From positions 620,001 to 684,000 of the forward strand of contig NZ_CP011390.1 in assembly GCF_001644645.1 (NCBI RefSeq): a stretch of DNA of 64,000 nt. The letters run 5' to 3'. The stretch's first letter is position 1. Every line of letters starts with the position of its first letter. This document shows, in pieces, positions 1 to 9,724 of this stretch. The stretch comes from Flavisolibacter tropicus (GTDB lineage Bacteria > Bacteroidota > Bacteroidia > Chitinophagales > Chitinophagaceae). A model generated the notes under the pieces. That model did no database searches. It had not been told where the DNA came from and was given only the letters and a program-made list of their open reading frames with translations. A program made the position numbers and the translations under genes.

Positions 1-53
1 GTTTGAAGAAGTGAAATAATTCTTTGAATTCATTAATTCATATTGTTTTGTTT

Positions 54-83
54 AAAGCCCACAGGTCATCTGTGGGCTTTTTT
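54..83 (+). terminator. Rho-independent terminator of the gene left of the window
   Basis: The stem AAAGCCCACAG pairs with CTGTGGGCTTT around a five-base loop and is followed by a T run. It most likely ends a transcript whose gene lies to the left of the window. The first 53 bases hold no recognisable gene end. Confidence 0.8.
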
Positions 84-132
84 ATTAGTTTTATTGTACC
101 GTCCTATAGCTTATAGAACCTAAACAACTGCT

Positions 133-1575
133 ATGAAAACAAAGACCTTCTCCTTTTTATTGTTGCTATCTGCCTTTTGGGGGTTAGTTGCATTTACTCA
201 CTCAACAGCATCGTCATTTTCTAATACTATCAATGGAGTTGATACTTTTCCTTTTATAGCCAGCCTGAAAGAATTTAAAGGTAAAACCATTACTTCCTCT
301 CATGGGGCTGTTATGTTTTCAAGTGGCTTACACAATGATTACTTTATTGCCGATTCTCTAAACAAGATTGGATACCTGTATGTAGAAACAAAGCTGGGTG
401 CATTTGTTAACCAAAATGCCGAACGGCTGCCTTTAAACATATCTATAGTTATAGACAGAAGTGGCTCAATGGCTGGCGCTAAAATGAAATATGCTAAAGA
501 GGCAGCAAAGACGATTATTGATAAGTTGACTGCAGAAGACTATGTATCTATAGTTATATATGATCATGAAGTAACATTGATTCAACCTGCTGTACATCCT
601 CTTTTAAAAGACTCCATTAAAAAGAAGATTGAAGCTATAGAGGAACGCGGATCTACTAACCTTTGGGGGGGCAGTGAAAAGGGATATGAGCAAGTGAAAA
701 GCAGCTTTAAACCATCTTTCGTCAACCGGGTATTGTTAATCAGTGATGGATTAGCCAATAGCGGGCTCACTAATTCAAGGATCATACAAAACAAAGTGCG
801 TCAATATAAAGATGAAGAAGGAATCACCTTATCCACGTTTGGTGTAGGTCTGGATTATAACGAAGTGTTGATGACTGACATGGCAGAAAGCGGATCGGGG
901 AATTATTATTTTATTAATGACTTAGATAAAATGGCTTCCATCTTGGAAAATGAGATCAATGGATTGTCCAAAATTGCAGCTAAGGATGCCACACTAACTA
1001 TTTCTATTCCTGCCGGCATTGATGTGCTGAAAGTATATGCCTATAAAGCCGACGTAAAAGGGAATACAATAACCATAAAGTTTCGTGACCTTTTTGCTAA
1101 TGACACGAAAGGAGTTTTGATCCAATTTCTGCGTCGCAGTGATACGGGTATGCCATATGTCTTTACATCCAAGCTGGGTTTTACAGATGTAAAAACAGGC
1201 TCAGTTGAACAACTAGAAAATAAAAATATCTTTCAAACCACGCTACTGAAAGATGAGCTAATCACTCACTATAATAGAGCTGTCCTGGAGCAAACGGTAT
1301 TGTTTCAATCCAATGAAGCATTGGAAAAAGCCATGTTGGAGGCGGATAAAGAGTTGTATGAAGGAGCCCGGCAGTCATTAAAAAGGAATGAAGCTTATCT
1401 CTCACTTCATCAGCCGCTGGTTAAAACCTCAACAGAATTGCAGAAAATGGACTCAGCCAATAGAGCTTATTATAATCAGTTATTGCAGGCAGAGCAAATG
1501 AATGCGGATACTATAAAGCTTATGCAGAAGGCAAATAGAGCAGCTTCTTATAAAATACGAGCAAAAAAGAGCTAG
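133..1575 (+). CDS. VWA-domain protein, exported
   Basis: This 480-residue protein starts with a hydrophobic signal segment (residues 5-22). A von Willebrand factor A domain follows at roughly residues 95-270. Its metal-ion-dependent adhesion site is visible as DRSGSMAG, a threonine in RGSTNLWGG and an aspartate in LLISDGLAN. The C-terminal third is lysine- and glutamate-rich and probably helical. VWA proteins of this layout (Ca-activated chloride-channel-like) bind protein partners through a divalent metal in the periplasm or at the cell surface; the partner cannot be read from the sequence. The gene stands alone between two terminators. The VWA fold is secure, the cellular role is not. Confidence 0.85.
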   Translation: MKTKTFSFLLLLSAFWGLVAFTHSTASSFSNTINGVDTFPFIASLKEFKGKTITSSHGAVMFSSGLHNDYFIADSLNKIGYLYVETKLGAFVNQNAERLPLNISIVIDRSGSMAGAKMKYAKEAAKTIIDKLTAEDYVSIVIYDHEVTLIQPAVHPLLKDSIKKKIEAIEERGSTNLWGGSEKGYEQVKSSFKPSFVNRVLLISDGLANSGLTNSRIIQNKVRQYKDEEGITLSTFGVGLDYNEVLMTDMAESGSGNYYFINDLDKMASILENEINGLSKIAAKDATLTISIPAGIDVLKVYAYKADVKGNTITIKFRDLFANDTKGVLIQFLRRSDTGMPYVFTSKLGFTDVKTGSVEQLENKNIFQTTLLKDELITHYNRAVLEQTVLFQSNEALEKAMLEADKELYEGARQSLKRNEAYLSLHQPLVKTSTELQKMDSANRAYYNQLLQAEQMNADTIKLMQKANRAASYKIRAKKS

Positions 1576-1581
1576 AAATTA

Positions 1582-1608
1582 AAAAGCCCTGATATAAGCA
1601 GGGCTTTT
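1582..1608. terminator. Bidirectional terminator between convergent genes
   Basis: AAAAGCCCTG pairs with CAGGGCTTTT around a seven-base loop. A and T runs on both sides allow it to work for the VWA gene on the plus strand and the small membrane protein on the minus strand. Confidence 0.8.
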
Positions 1609-1630
1609 CTATAAAAAGGTAATAATTGGC

Positions 1631-1786
1631 TTAAACAATATCCATTGCTAATACAAAGAATGTAGTAACAAATGGAATAATCAATGTTAACCATTCCCAA
1701 TGAGCAAAAATTGCAAATAGTAAAGCTGCAGTTGAAATAAAGAATAATAACCAGTATATGCCTGTAGATTTCTTTTTTACTTCCAT
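1631..1786 (-). CDS. Small two-helix membrane protein
   Basis: This 51-residue ORF begins MEVKKKSTGIYW and contains two hydrophobic stretches, about residues 9-27 and 30-49, split by the short polar turn AHWEW. A positively charged N-terminus followed by two helices is typical of small inner-membrane proteins. The start at 1786 was chosen because the 13 extra upstream codons lack a signal-like character. It is convergent with the VWA gene and uses the shared terminator. I do not recognise the family, and no function can be assigned. Confidence 0.55.
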   Translation of the reverse strand: MEVKKKSTGIYWLLFFISTAALLFAIFAHWEWLTLIIPFVTTFFVLAMDIV

Positions 1787-1952
1787 TGAAAATAAGTTTT
1801 TGCAAAAGTAGGGGAGAAAAGTCAAAATAAATCTCTCTAAACTATTGGATTTCTTTTCTTACACTTGTACATAACGTTTCTTATTTTCGCCTTCTATTGT
1901 GTTTTTAGTACACAAGAGCTCATCATCCAAACGATTGCATAATTCCAAACGA

Positions 1953-4643
1953 ATGAAGATCGATTTTTACATACGGTTTCGTACGAAATTCGGTGAATCG
2001 CTTGCTATTACAGGCAACTTACCTGTATTGGGTAATCAAGATGTTACCCAGGCGTTACCAATGGAGTTTCTAAATGAAGAATTTTGGCATGCTTCCATTG
2101 ATCTTGACCCTGCTTTGCTGACGAAACTGCACTACCAGTATGTTTTTACTACTGATAATGGCGAAGTAATAAAGGAAGAGGAAAAATTCCGGCAAATCGA
2201 TCTGGAGACAATCAATCAGAAACATATTGTTCTTATAGATACCTGGAATCATGCAGGATCATTTGAAAATGCCTTTTATACAGCACCATTTAAAGAGGTT
2301 TTCTTTACGCAAAAACAGAACTATAAACCTAAAAAGGCAAAAGGAGCTACCCATTTTTTTAATGTAAAAGCACCGCTGTTACAGCCTAATGAAGTGATTT
2401 GTTTGTTAGGTAACACAGAGCCCCTAAATAATTGGCAGACAGAAGCACCTATTATTCTTGAAAAAAATGGCGACTGGTGGACCACAGCGGTCAACCTTTC
2501 AGATTCGGCTTTTCCGGTTGTTTATAAATATGGTGTTTTTGATACGAAGCAAGGAATCTTTGTTCATTTTGAAGAAGGTGAGAATCGCACCATTCATATA
2601 GCTGATTGTACAAATCGGTTAACAATCCTTCACGATGGGTTCACGCAATTACCCAATAATACCTGGAAAGGTGCTGGTATAGCCATTCCTGTCTTCAGCC
2701 TACGTAGTAATAATAGTTATGGCGTTGGCGAATTTTCAGATATTAAGTTATTAGCTGATTGGGCTTCAAATACAGGCTTTAAACTGATTCAGCTGCTACC
2801 TGTTAATGATACTTCTGCCACTATGACCTGGCAGGACAGTTATCCATATGCAGCTATTTCTGCGTTTGCCCTTCATCCTATCTATATTAACTTAAGTAAG
2901 GTCGCGGGAAAACGTTTTGCGAGTGCTTTAAAATCTGCTCTAAAAAAACAAAAGCAGTTAAATAGCTTACCTGAAGTTGACTATGAGGAAGTTATGCATT
3001 ATAAAATGCAGGCTTTACGAGAATTGTACACATTAGATGAGAACGCTTTCCTACAAGAGAAAGAATTCAAAGATTTTTTTGGGGAAAATGCCAGTTGGTT
3101 GAAGTCCTATGCTGCGTTTTGCTTATTGCGTGATAAGTGGGGTACCTCGGATTTCAATAAATGGAAATCACATTCTGTCTACAATGCGGAAGAGGTTGAA
3201 AAATTAGCTTCACCAAAGAACAAGTCGTCTAAAGAAATCCGTTTCTGGTATTTTGTACAATATCATTTACATCTTCAATTAAAAGATGCGGCTTCGTACG
3301 CACATAAAAAAGGGTTAGCGCTAAAAGGTGATATTCCTATTGGTATTTATAGATATGGTGTTGATGCCTGGGTAGCACCTGAGCTTTATCATATGGAAAA
3401 TCAGGCAGGTGCTCCTCCTGATGATTTTGCAGTGAAAGGGCAAAACTGGGGTTTCCCAACCTATAATTGGAAACGCATGCAGGAGGACAACTTTGAATGG
3501 TGGCGCCAACGCTTCCATCAAATGAGTAACTACTTCGATGCGTTCCGTATTGATCACATTCTTGGCTTTTTCCGTATTTGGAGTATTCCATTAGATGCAG
3601 TTGAAGGCATTTTAGGCCGCTTTGTTCCAGCCTTACCAGTAATGGTAACCGAGTTGGGAGAAAAAGGTATTTGGTTTGACTACGAGCGGTATTGCAAGCC
3701 TTACATCACGGATGCAGTACTTGATCAGATTTTTGGAGAGTTGGCTGAAACCGTAAAAACGCAGTTTCTTCAGCCAAATGAAAATGGACGTTATAATTTG
3801 AAGGAAGGTTTTGATAACCAGAAAAAAATTGAAGATTACTTCTCTGGATTAGAAGAAACTTCGGACAATAACCTACTTAAGAATGGGCTATTTGATTTAG
3901 TTACCAATGTGCTTTTCTTTGAAGAACCTGGATCAAATCGTAAAGCGTTACACTTCCGTATTTCAATAGATAATATTACCTCCTTCCAGCACTTGGATGA
4001 GCAAACAAGAGCAAAGCTAAAAGAGCTATATATCGATTACTTCTATCATCGCCAGGATGAATTCTGGAAGCATGAAGCTATGGGTAAGCTTCCTGCTTTA
4101 AAAGAAGCTACAGATATGCTTATTTGTGGTGAAGATTTAGGTATGGTACCGCATTCTGTACCACAGGTTATGCAAAACTTGGGAATTCTAAGTTTAGAAA
4201 TCCAGCGGATGCCCAAAAATCCTGCAACGGAGTTCTTCCATCCAAGCGATGCACCTTATTTATCTGTAATTACGCCATCTACCCACGATATGAGTACTGT
4301 CAGGAGTTGGTGGGAAGAGGATTCAATAAGAACGCAACGCTTTTTTAATACGATCTTAGAGTCACCTGGTGAGGCGCCTGCTCAGTGTGAAGCGTGGGTA
4401 AGCAGAGCTATTATTTTACAGCATCTGTATTCTCCTGCTATGTGGTCTATTTTCCAATTACAGGATCTGTTTGGAATCAATGAAACCCTGCGTCGTGATA
4501 ATCCTGATGAAGAACGGATTAATAATCCTGCTAACCCTAAACATTACTGGCGTTATCGCATGCATATTCCATTAGAGCAACTAATAAAAGAAACTACCTT
4601 TAACGAAGAACTGAGAGACTACATCATCCATAGCAACAGATAA
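1953..4643 (+). CDS. malQ: 4-alpha-glucanotransferase (GH77) with N-terminal starch-binding domains
   Basis: This enzyme moves alpha-1,4-glucan segments between maltodextrins or glycogen-like acceptors (amylomaltase reaction) in the cytoplasm. The 896-residue protein is much longer than E. coli MalQ because two CBM20-like domains occupy about residues 1-110 and 125-230, as in plant DPE2-type disproportionating enzymes. The GH77 barrel follows. The expected catalytic residues are present: nucleophile D534 in FRIDHILGFFR, acid/base E727 in LICGEDLGM, and D779 in STHDMSTV. The ATG at 1953 gives MKIDFYIRFRT, the natural start of the first CBM20; an in-frame ATG at 1899 would add 18 unrelated residues. 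It is followed after 2 bases by the epimerase gene. Confidence 0.92.
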   Translation: MKIDFYIRFRTKFGESLAITGNLPVLGNQDVTQALPMEFLNEEFWHASIDLDPALLTKLHYQYVFTTDNGEVIKEEEKFRQIDLETINQKHIVLIDTWNHAGSFENAFYTAPFKEVFFTQKQNYKPKKAKGATHFFNVKAPLLQPNEVICLLGNTEPLNNWQTEAPIILEKNGDWWTTAVNLSDSAFPVVYKYGVFDTKQGIFVHFEEGENRTIHIADCTNRLTILHDGFTQLPNNTWKGAGIAIPVFSLRSNNSYGVGEFSDIKLLADWASNTGFKLIQLLPVNDTSATMTWQDSYPYAAISAFALHPIYINLSKVAGKRFASALKSALKKQKQLNSLPEVDYEEVMHYKMQALRELYTLDENAFLQEKEFKDFFGENASWLKSYAAFCLLRDKWGTSDFNKWKSHSVYNAEEVEKLASPKNKSSKEIRFWYFVQYHLHLQLKDAASYAHKKGLALKGDIPIGIYRYGVDAWVAPELYHMENQAGAPPDDFAVKGQNWGFPTYNWKRMQEDNFEWWRQRFHQMSNYFDAFRIDHILGFFRIWSIPLDAVEGILGRFVPALPVMVTELGEKGIWFDYERYCKPYITDAVLDQIFGELAETVKTQFLQPNENGRYNLKEGFDNQKKIEDYFSGLEETSDNNLLKNGLFDLVTNVLFFEEPGSNRKALHFRISIDNITSFQHLDEQTRAKLKELYIDYFYHRQDEFWKHEAMGKLPALKEATDMLICGEDLGMVPHSVPQVMQNLGILSLEIQRMPKNPATEFFHPSDAPYLSVITPSTHDMSTVRSWWEEDSIRTQRFFNTILESPGEAPAQCEAWVSRAIILQHLYSPAMWSIFQLQDLFGINETLRRDNPDEERINNPANPKHYWRYRMHIPLEQLIKETTFNEELRDYIIHSNR

Positions 4644-4645
4644 AA

Positions 4646-5689
4646 ATGAAAGTATCCTATAAAACGTATAATCTTAAATTCAAACATCCTTTTGGGATAT
4701 CAAAAGGCACAAAGACACATCAGCCCTCTATTGTAGTTGAACTAGAGCATATGGGCTGGAAAGGCTATGGTGAAGCACCTGCCATTACGTATTATGATGT
4801 TACGGTAGAAAAAATGGCGCAGCATCTGGAGTTTAAAAAGCTGATGGTAGAGAAGTTTGCTTTTACTGATCCAGAGCGCTATTGGCACTACTTACATCAT
4901 TTATTTCCTAATAATCCTTTTTTAGTATGTGCGTTAGACATTGCAGGATGGGATTTATGGGGTAAAATGAGAGGTAAGCCCTTAAAAGAGTTTTGGAAAC
5001 CTGCACACCCTAAATCTCCAGTTACGGATTATACTATTGGGATTGATACGATTGATAAGATGGTATCTAAAATGCAGGAAAAGCCCTGGCCTATTTATAA
5101 GATAAAATTAGGTACCGCCAATGATATTGCGATCATTGAGGCTTTACGAAAACATACCGATGCTACTTTTCGCATAGATGCTAATGCTGCCTGGAAGGCT
5201 GATGAAGCACTAGAAAAGATAAATGCCTTTAAGGATTTAGGTGTTGAGTTTATTGAACAACCTTTGGCGAAAGATGACTGGGAGGGAATGAAGTTATTGT
5301 TTGAAAAATCACCTTTACCACTTGTTGCAGATGAAAGCTGTGTGTTTGAGCAGGATGTTGACAAATGCCTGAACCATTTTCATGGTATCAATATAAAATT
5401 GACAAAATGTAGCGGTATTACGCCTGCACTGCGAATGATCGATAGAGCGCGTGAGCTGAATATGAAAGTAATGGTAGGTAGTATGAACGAATCTACTTTA
5501 GGTTCAGCTGCTATAGCACACTTAATGCCTTTGATTGATTATGTAGATGTAGATGGACCTTTATTATTAGAAGAAGATATTGCTACAGGTTTAACCTATA
5601 ATTCAGATGGTACTGTATTTACTTCAGCATCTCCGGGTTTAGGGATAGAATATGCTGGTCTTTATCAAAAAGAAAAAGCTCCTCTTTAA
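4646..5689 (+). CDS. Dipeptide epimerase (L-Ala-D/L-Glu epimerase type, enolase superfamily)
   Basis: This 347-residue protein belongs to the mandelate racemase / muconate lactonising subgroup of the enolase superfamily. The catalytic pair is K154 (in the KxK motif YKIKLG) and K251. The magnesium ligands are D178, E204 and D229 (RIDAN, FIEQP, VADES). The DVDGP segment near residue 300 matches the substrate-binding DxD of Ala-Glu epimerases, which recycle murein peptides. It starts 2 bases after malQ, so the two are probably co-transcribed, although the pathways are not obviously linked. Exact dipeptide specificity is inferred. Confidence 0.87.
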   Translation: MKVSYKTYNLKFKHPFGISKGTKTHQPSIVVELEHMGWKGYGEAPAITYYDVTVEKMAQHLEFKKLMVEKFAFTDPERYWHYLHHLFPNNPFLVCALDIAGWDLWGKMRGKPLKEFWKPAHPKSPVTDYTIGIDTIDKMVSKMQEKPWPIYKIKLGTANDIAIIEALRKHTDATFRIDANAAWKADEALEKINAFKDLGVEFIEQPLAKDDWEGMKLLFEKSPLPLVADESCVFEQDVDKCLNHFHGINIKLTKCSGITPALRMIDRARELNMKVMVGSMNESTLGSAAIAHLMPLIDYVDVDGPLLLEEDIATGLTYNSDGTVFTSASPGLGIEYAGLYQKEKAPL

Positions 5690-5701
5690 GGAGCTTTTTC
5701 T
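5671..5701 (+). terminator. Terminator overlapping the epimerase stop codon
   Basis: AGAAAAAGCTCCT pairs with AGGAGCTTTTTCT around a five-base loop and runs into further T residues. The stem includes the last codons and the TAA of the epimerase gene. Confidence 0.85.
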
Positions 5702-5805
5702 TTTTGAAACCTTGAGAAAACAGGGCTGATATAAAATTTCCAACTTCACATACCAAAGCCCGCATTAAAGCGTTATAAGTATTTTACCCTAACGCCGAAC
5801 CCTTT

Positions 5806-6681
5806 GTGAAATACATTACTGTATTATTTCTTTCTTTTATTAGCCATCAGCTAATTGCACAAGACGTTGATAAAGGCTGGCATGTAGGTCTTTTGGGAGG
5901 CCTTGTTAACTATCAGGGAGATCTGCAACCCAATAGTTTTTCCTTTGAACGTTCTCAGTTTTTAAGTCAAGCCTGGATTCGTAAAAATCTAAACAATAGA
6001 ATAGCTGTTAAAACGGGTATTGGTATTGGGCTGATCACAGCAGCAGATAAATACAATCGTGATTATTTGCAGGTACGCAACTTAAGTTTTCAAACTAATA
6101 TCAAAGAAGCCTTTTTAAATCTTGAATTAGCAATTTTAGATATCCAGCGTTCGCGTTGGACACCATATGGTTATGGAGGAATAGCTGCTTTTCATTTTGA
6201 TCCATATGCATATGATCAAACGGGCAATAAGATTTACCTGAAGCCTTTAAGCACAGAGGGCCAGGGAATAAGTGACTTTCCGGATCGTAAACCATATAAG
6301 TTAACCCAAATGGCATTAGGTTTTGGAGGAGGCGTACATTTCCTGGTTGGAGAAGGCCTAACGGTTAGTCTGGAGACAGGGCAACGGAAAACATTTACTG
6401 ATTATTTAGACGATGTGAGCGACAGTTATGTAGATAAGGATAAACTACTGGCTGCCAGAGGAACAAAAGCAGTAGAGTTGGCATTTAGAGGCGATGAATT
6501 AAACAGCAATATTCCTTATCCAGCTCACGGTGAACAACGCGGTACTCCTAAAGAAATGGACTGGTACTATTACATTGGTTTATCAGTTGAAGTAAACCTT
6601 TCAAAAACCAATTATTTGCTTTCTTCTATTTTCAATGGAAGAAAAGAAAATAATTATACTCGGTGCCCTTCAGTTTTTTGA
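5806..6681 (+). CDS. Outer-membrane beta-barrel protein, DUF6089-like (first copy)
   Basis: This 291-residue protein has a signal peptide ending near LIAQ. It continues with alternating amphipathic strands that start with glycine-rich WHVGLLGGLVNYQGDL, the usual opening of Bacteroidota porin-like barrels. Shared blocks with the next gene are LKPLSTEGQG, KPYKLTQ and FTDYLDDVS, so the two arose by tandem duplication. The only start in register with the signal peptide is GTG at 5806. The DUF6089-like family assignment is from memory of the motif pattern. The barrel is expected in the outer membrane; cargo or partner is unknown. Confidence 0.78.
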   Translation: MKYITVLFLSFISHQLIAQDVDKGWHVGLLGGLVNYQGDLQPNSFSFERSQFLSQAWIRKNLNNRIAVKTGIGIGLITAADKYNRDYLQVRNLSFQTNIKEAFLNLELAILDIQRSRWTPYGYGGIAAFHFDPYAYDQTGNKIYLKPLSTEGQGISDFPDRKPYKLTQMALGFGGGVHFLVGEGLTVSLETGQRKTFTDYLDDVSDSYVDKDKLLAARGTKAVELAFRGDELNSNIPYPAHGEQRGTPKEMDWYYYIGLSVEVNLSKTNYLLSSIFNGRKENNYTRCPSVF

Positions 6682-6731
6682 ATGTTTAATGAAATGGCCT
6701 AAAATTTGTTAACGTGTGCGTAAAACGCATC

Positions 6732-7589
6732 ATGCGCATCGTACATACCCTTTGCTTTTTACTTCTTACTCAATTCGCCTTCTCTCAATCTTTTCATGTT
6801 GGATTATTTGGTGGCATTAGTAATTACCAAGGAGACCTGATAGATAAATATTATATAGGGAAATTGACCAAGCCTGCAATTGGTCTAACAGGAATGTACG
6901 ATATATCAGATCGTGTTAGTTTAAGAGCTGGACTAACCTTTGCCAAGATTGCCGGTAGTGATAAATATATTTCAAAGGATTATTTAAAGGCGCGTAACTT
7001 AAGCTTTGAATCAAAAATAACGGAGTTCAGCCTGTTAGGGGAGTTTAATGTATTTAACCTTAACAGTATCCGCTGGACGCCCTATATTTTTGGTGGATTG
7101 GCTGTATTTAAATTCAACCCTTACACCTATGATACTACTAATACAAAATACTTTTTAAAACCCCTTAGCACTGAAGGTCAGGGGCTTGATCAATATCCTG
7201 GAAGCAAGCCATATAGCTTGACGCAGTTTGCTATTCCTTTTGGTGGAGGTATTAAATATGCATTATCTGATCGTGTACGTATCGGGTTAGAAGTAGGATT
7301 CCGCAAAACCTTTACCGATTATTTGGATGACGTGAGCACTAACTATGCAGATGCAGCTGATCTTTTAGCCGCCAAAGGCGCAAAAGCTGTGGAATTAGCT
7401 TACAGGGCTGGTGAATTACCTGGAGGAAATACAACTTACCCAGCTAAAGGCGCACAGAGAGGCGGTTCAAAGGAACATGATGTTTATTATTTCACTGGCC
7501 TGCATTTAACCTACCGCCTGGGTGGAGGTGATGGCTTTATGGGCGGTGGTAATAAAAAAGGTTTAGGTTGCCCGGTTGTTAGACCATAG
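6732..7589 (+). CDS. Outer-membrane beta-barrel protein, DUF6089-like (second copy)
   Basis: The paralogue of the preceding gene is 285 residues from the ATG at 6732, which gives a clean signal peptide (MRIVHTLCFLLLTQFAFSQ). An in-frame GTG at 6714 would add six residues before it. It shares the opening FHVGLFGGISNYQGDL and the blocks FLKPLSTEGQG and KTFTDYLDDVS with its neighbour. It differs in a glycine-rich C-terminus (GGGDGFMGGGNKKG). The spacer of about 50 bases has no terminator, so both copies may be on one transcript. Confidence 0.78.
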   Translation: MRIVHTLCFLLLTQFAFSQSFHVGLFGGISNYQGDLIDKYYIGKLTKPAIGLTGMYDISDRVSLRAGLTFAKIAGSDKYISKDYLKARNLSFESKITEFSLLGEFNVFNLNSIRWTPYIFGGLAVFKFNPYTYDTTNTKYFLKPLSTEGQGLDQYPGSKPYSLTQFAIPFGGGIKYALSDRVRIGLEVGFRKTFTDYLDDVSTNYADAADLLAAKGAKAVELAYRAGELPGGNTTYPAKGAQRGGSKEHDVYYFTGLHLTYRLGGGDGFMGGGNKKGLGCPVVRP

Positions 7590-7604
7590 CTTCTCTTTGG
7601 TTGT

Positions 7605-7612
7605 TACCTTTG
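7605..7612 (+). promoter_or_regulatory. Bacteroidota -7 promoter box TACCTTTG
   Basis: TACCTTTG is an exact match to the Bacteroidota -7 element TAnnTTTG and ends 7 bases before the ATG of the decarboxylase gene. If used, the transcript would be nearly leaderless. No clear -33 TTG element was found at the usual distance. Confidence 0.5.
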
Positions 7613-7619
7613 CAACCGC

Positions 7620-9536
7620 ATGGCTTACAAAAATCTTCAGCAGTTTATTCAAGTATTAGAGCAGGAAGGGGAATTAGTGCGTATCAAAGCATTTGTTGAC
7701 CCTCACTTAGAGATCGCAGAAATTACTGATCGCATTAGCAAAACACCCGGAGGGGGAAAGGCGCTTCTTTTTGAAAATACAGGTTATGACTTTCCTGTAC
7801 TCATGAATGCGTATGGTAGTGAGAAGCGTATGTGCCTGGCTTTGGGCGTAAAGCATTTAGATGAAGTAGCTGAAGACATTGAACATTTATTTCAGTTACT
7901 TGCTTCTCCTAAAGAAAGTATACTGGATAAGCTAAAGCTATTGCCTAAACTAGGGCAATTCGCTTCCTGGATGCCGAAAGTGAAAGCAGGTAAAGGAGAA
8001 TGCCAGGAAGTAATTATAAAGGATAATCCCGATATCACAAAGCTCCCCGTTATTACTTGCTGGCCAAAAGACGGTGGGCCGTTTGTAACCTTACCAATTA
8101 TTAATACCAAAGATCCAAATACAAATGCCCGTAACGTAGGCATGTATCGTATGCAGGTATTTGGACCAACACTAACCGGTATGCATTGGCATAAGCATAA
8201 GGTATCTGCCAAGCATTTCAACGAATATAAAAAGTTAGGTAAGAAGATGCCCGTAGCCGTAGCGCTTGGTGGAGATCCTGCCTATGCTTATTCCGCAACA
8301 GCACCGTTGCCTGAAAATGTTGACGAGTACATGTTGGCTGGCTTCTTACGCAAGAAGAAAGTGGAGTTAGTTAAATGCATTACGCAACCTGAAATAGAAG
8401 TGCCTGCTGACGCTGACTTTGTTATAGAAGGATATGTAGATCCTAATGATGAGTTGATATGGGAGGGCCCATTCGGCGATCATACAGGCTATTACTCTTT
8501 ACCTGATTGGTATCCTCGTTTTCATATTACCTGTATCACGCACAAGAAAAATGCTGTTTATCCAGCTACCATTGTTGGTATTCCGCCACAGGAAGATGCA
8601 TGGTTAGGAAAAGCCACTGAACGCATTTTCCTGGCTCCAATGAAGATGACAATGGTTCCTGAGATCTTGGATATGGATATGCCAGTAGAAGGCGTATTCC
8701 ATAACCTAGTTATTGCACAAATTAAAAAGGAATATGCCGGACAAGGTCAAAAGGTGATGAACGCGATGTGGGGTGCTGGGCAAATGATGTTTAATAAGAT
8801 CTTAGTCATAGCTGATGAAGGTGTGAAGATCCAGGATTACGAAGCGTTGACACGTTATGTATTTAAGAATTTAAATCCAGCAACCGATTTCTATTTTTCA
8901 CAAGGCCCAATGGATGTATTGGATCATAGCTGTAGCAAGTTAGGCTTTGGAGGTAAAATGTGTATTGACGGTACCTTTAAACACGATGAAGAAAAGGATG
9001 AAACTTTTGATTTGAAAATTCAATCTGCTGATTTGAATATCCTTAAGGAAAGGTTTTCGGAGATCAGTTCATTGAATGTCTCTTTATTAAAGAAAGATAT
9101 TCCTGTATTAATGGTTGCCTTAGAAAAGAACCGGAAAGGGCATGTACGCGAGTTACACCAGGCTATCTGTGAGCATAAAGAAGTAGAAGGTATAAAGTTG
9201 ATCTTATATGTTGAACATACTGTTGATGCCAATGATTTGGGAATTGCTCTTTGGCGCTTTTGCAATAACCTTGATCCTAAAAGAGATTACAACTTGGTTC
9301 AACGAGCATCGCTTATACAGCCAGATCATCAGTTTGCATGCATGGGATTGGATGGTACACGCAAAACGAAAGAGTTTGACAACTTTCAACGCGATTGGCC
9401 AAACATCATTATTGCTGATGAGAGTACCATAAAATCTGTAGACCAAAAATGGGATCAATTAAATCTGGGGCAATTTATTCCCTCTCCATCCCTGAAATTC
9501 CAAGGTCAAGTGTATGGTTCTGAAGCAATGGTATAG
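7620..9536 (+). CDS. UbiD-family decarboxylase, about 640-residue type
   Basis: This 638-residue protein matches the UbiD family of prenylated-FMN-dependent (de)carboxylases, seen from LLFENTGYDFPVLMNAYGSEKR near the N-terminus, then EIPVTIVGIPP-like and AGQGQKVMNAMWGAGQMMF segments. It is longer than E. coli UbiD (about 500 residues) because it has a long C-terminal extension, as is common in Bacteroidota homologues. Those are often annotated as menaquinone-biosynthesis decarboxylases, but no men or UbiX (prenyl-flavin synthase) gene is nearby, so the substrate stays open. It has its own probable promoter. Confidence 0.85.
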   Translation: MAYKNLQQFIQVLEQEGELVRIKAFVDPHLEIAEITDRISKTPGGGKALLFENTGYDFPVLMNAYGSEKRMCLALGVKHLDEVAEDIEHLFQLLASPKESILDKLKLLPKLGQFASWMPKVKAGKGECQEVIIKDNPDITKLPVITCWPKDGGPFVTLPIINTKDPNTNARNVGMYRMQVFGPTLTGMHWHKHKVSAKHFNEYKKLGKKMPVAVALGGDPAYAYSATAPLPENVDEYMLAGFLRKKKVELVKCITQPEIEVPADADFVIEGYVDPNDELIWEGPFGDHTGYYSLPDWYPRFHITCITHKKNAVYPATIVGIPPQEDAWLGKATERIFLAPMKMTMVPEILDMDMPVEGVFHNLVIAQIKKEYAGQGQKVMNAMWGAGQMMFNKILVIADEGVKIQDYEALTRYVFKNLNPATDFYFSQGPMDVLDHSCSKLGFGGKMCIDGTFKHDEEKDETFDLKIQSADLNILKERFSEISSLNVSLLKKDIPVLMVALEKNRKGHVRELHQAICEHKEVEGIKLILYVEHTVDANDLGIALWRFCNNLDPKRDYNLVQRASLIQPDHQFACMGLDGTRKTKEFDNFQRDWPNIIIADESTIKSVDQKWDQLNLGQFIPSPSLKFQGQVYGSEAMV

Positions 9537-9724
9537 TAATCTATAGGCTATAATTGTAATTTTACTTTGTTGCCAAGGAATTCAACCCGGCATAGCTATT
9601 GAATTGCATATTTAAATCATTAGTTGGAGATATTGTTTTTAAAATACAGGCATGGCTCTTTTACATTCCACCTGGCTACACCAATTATTGATGTAAATGT
9701 TTATTTACTCCTAAATAATTTACC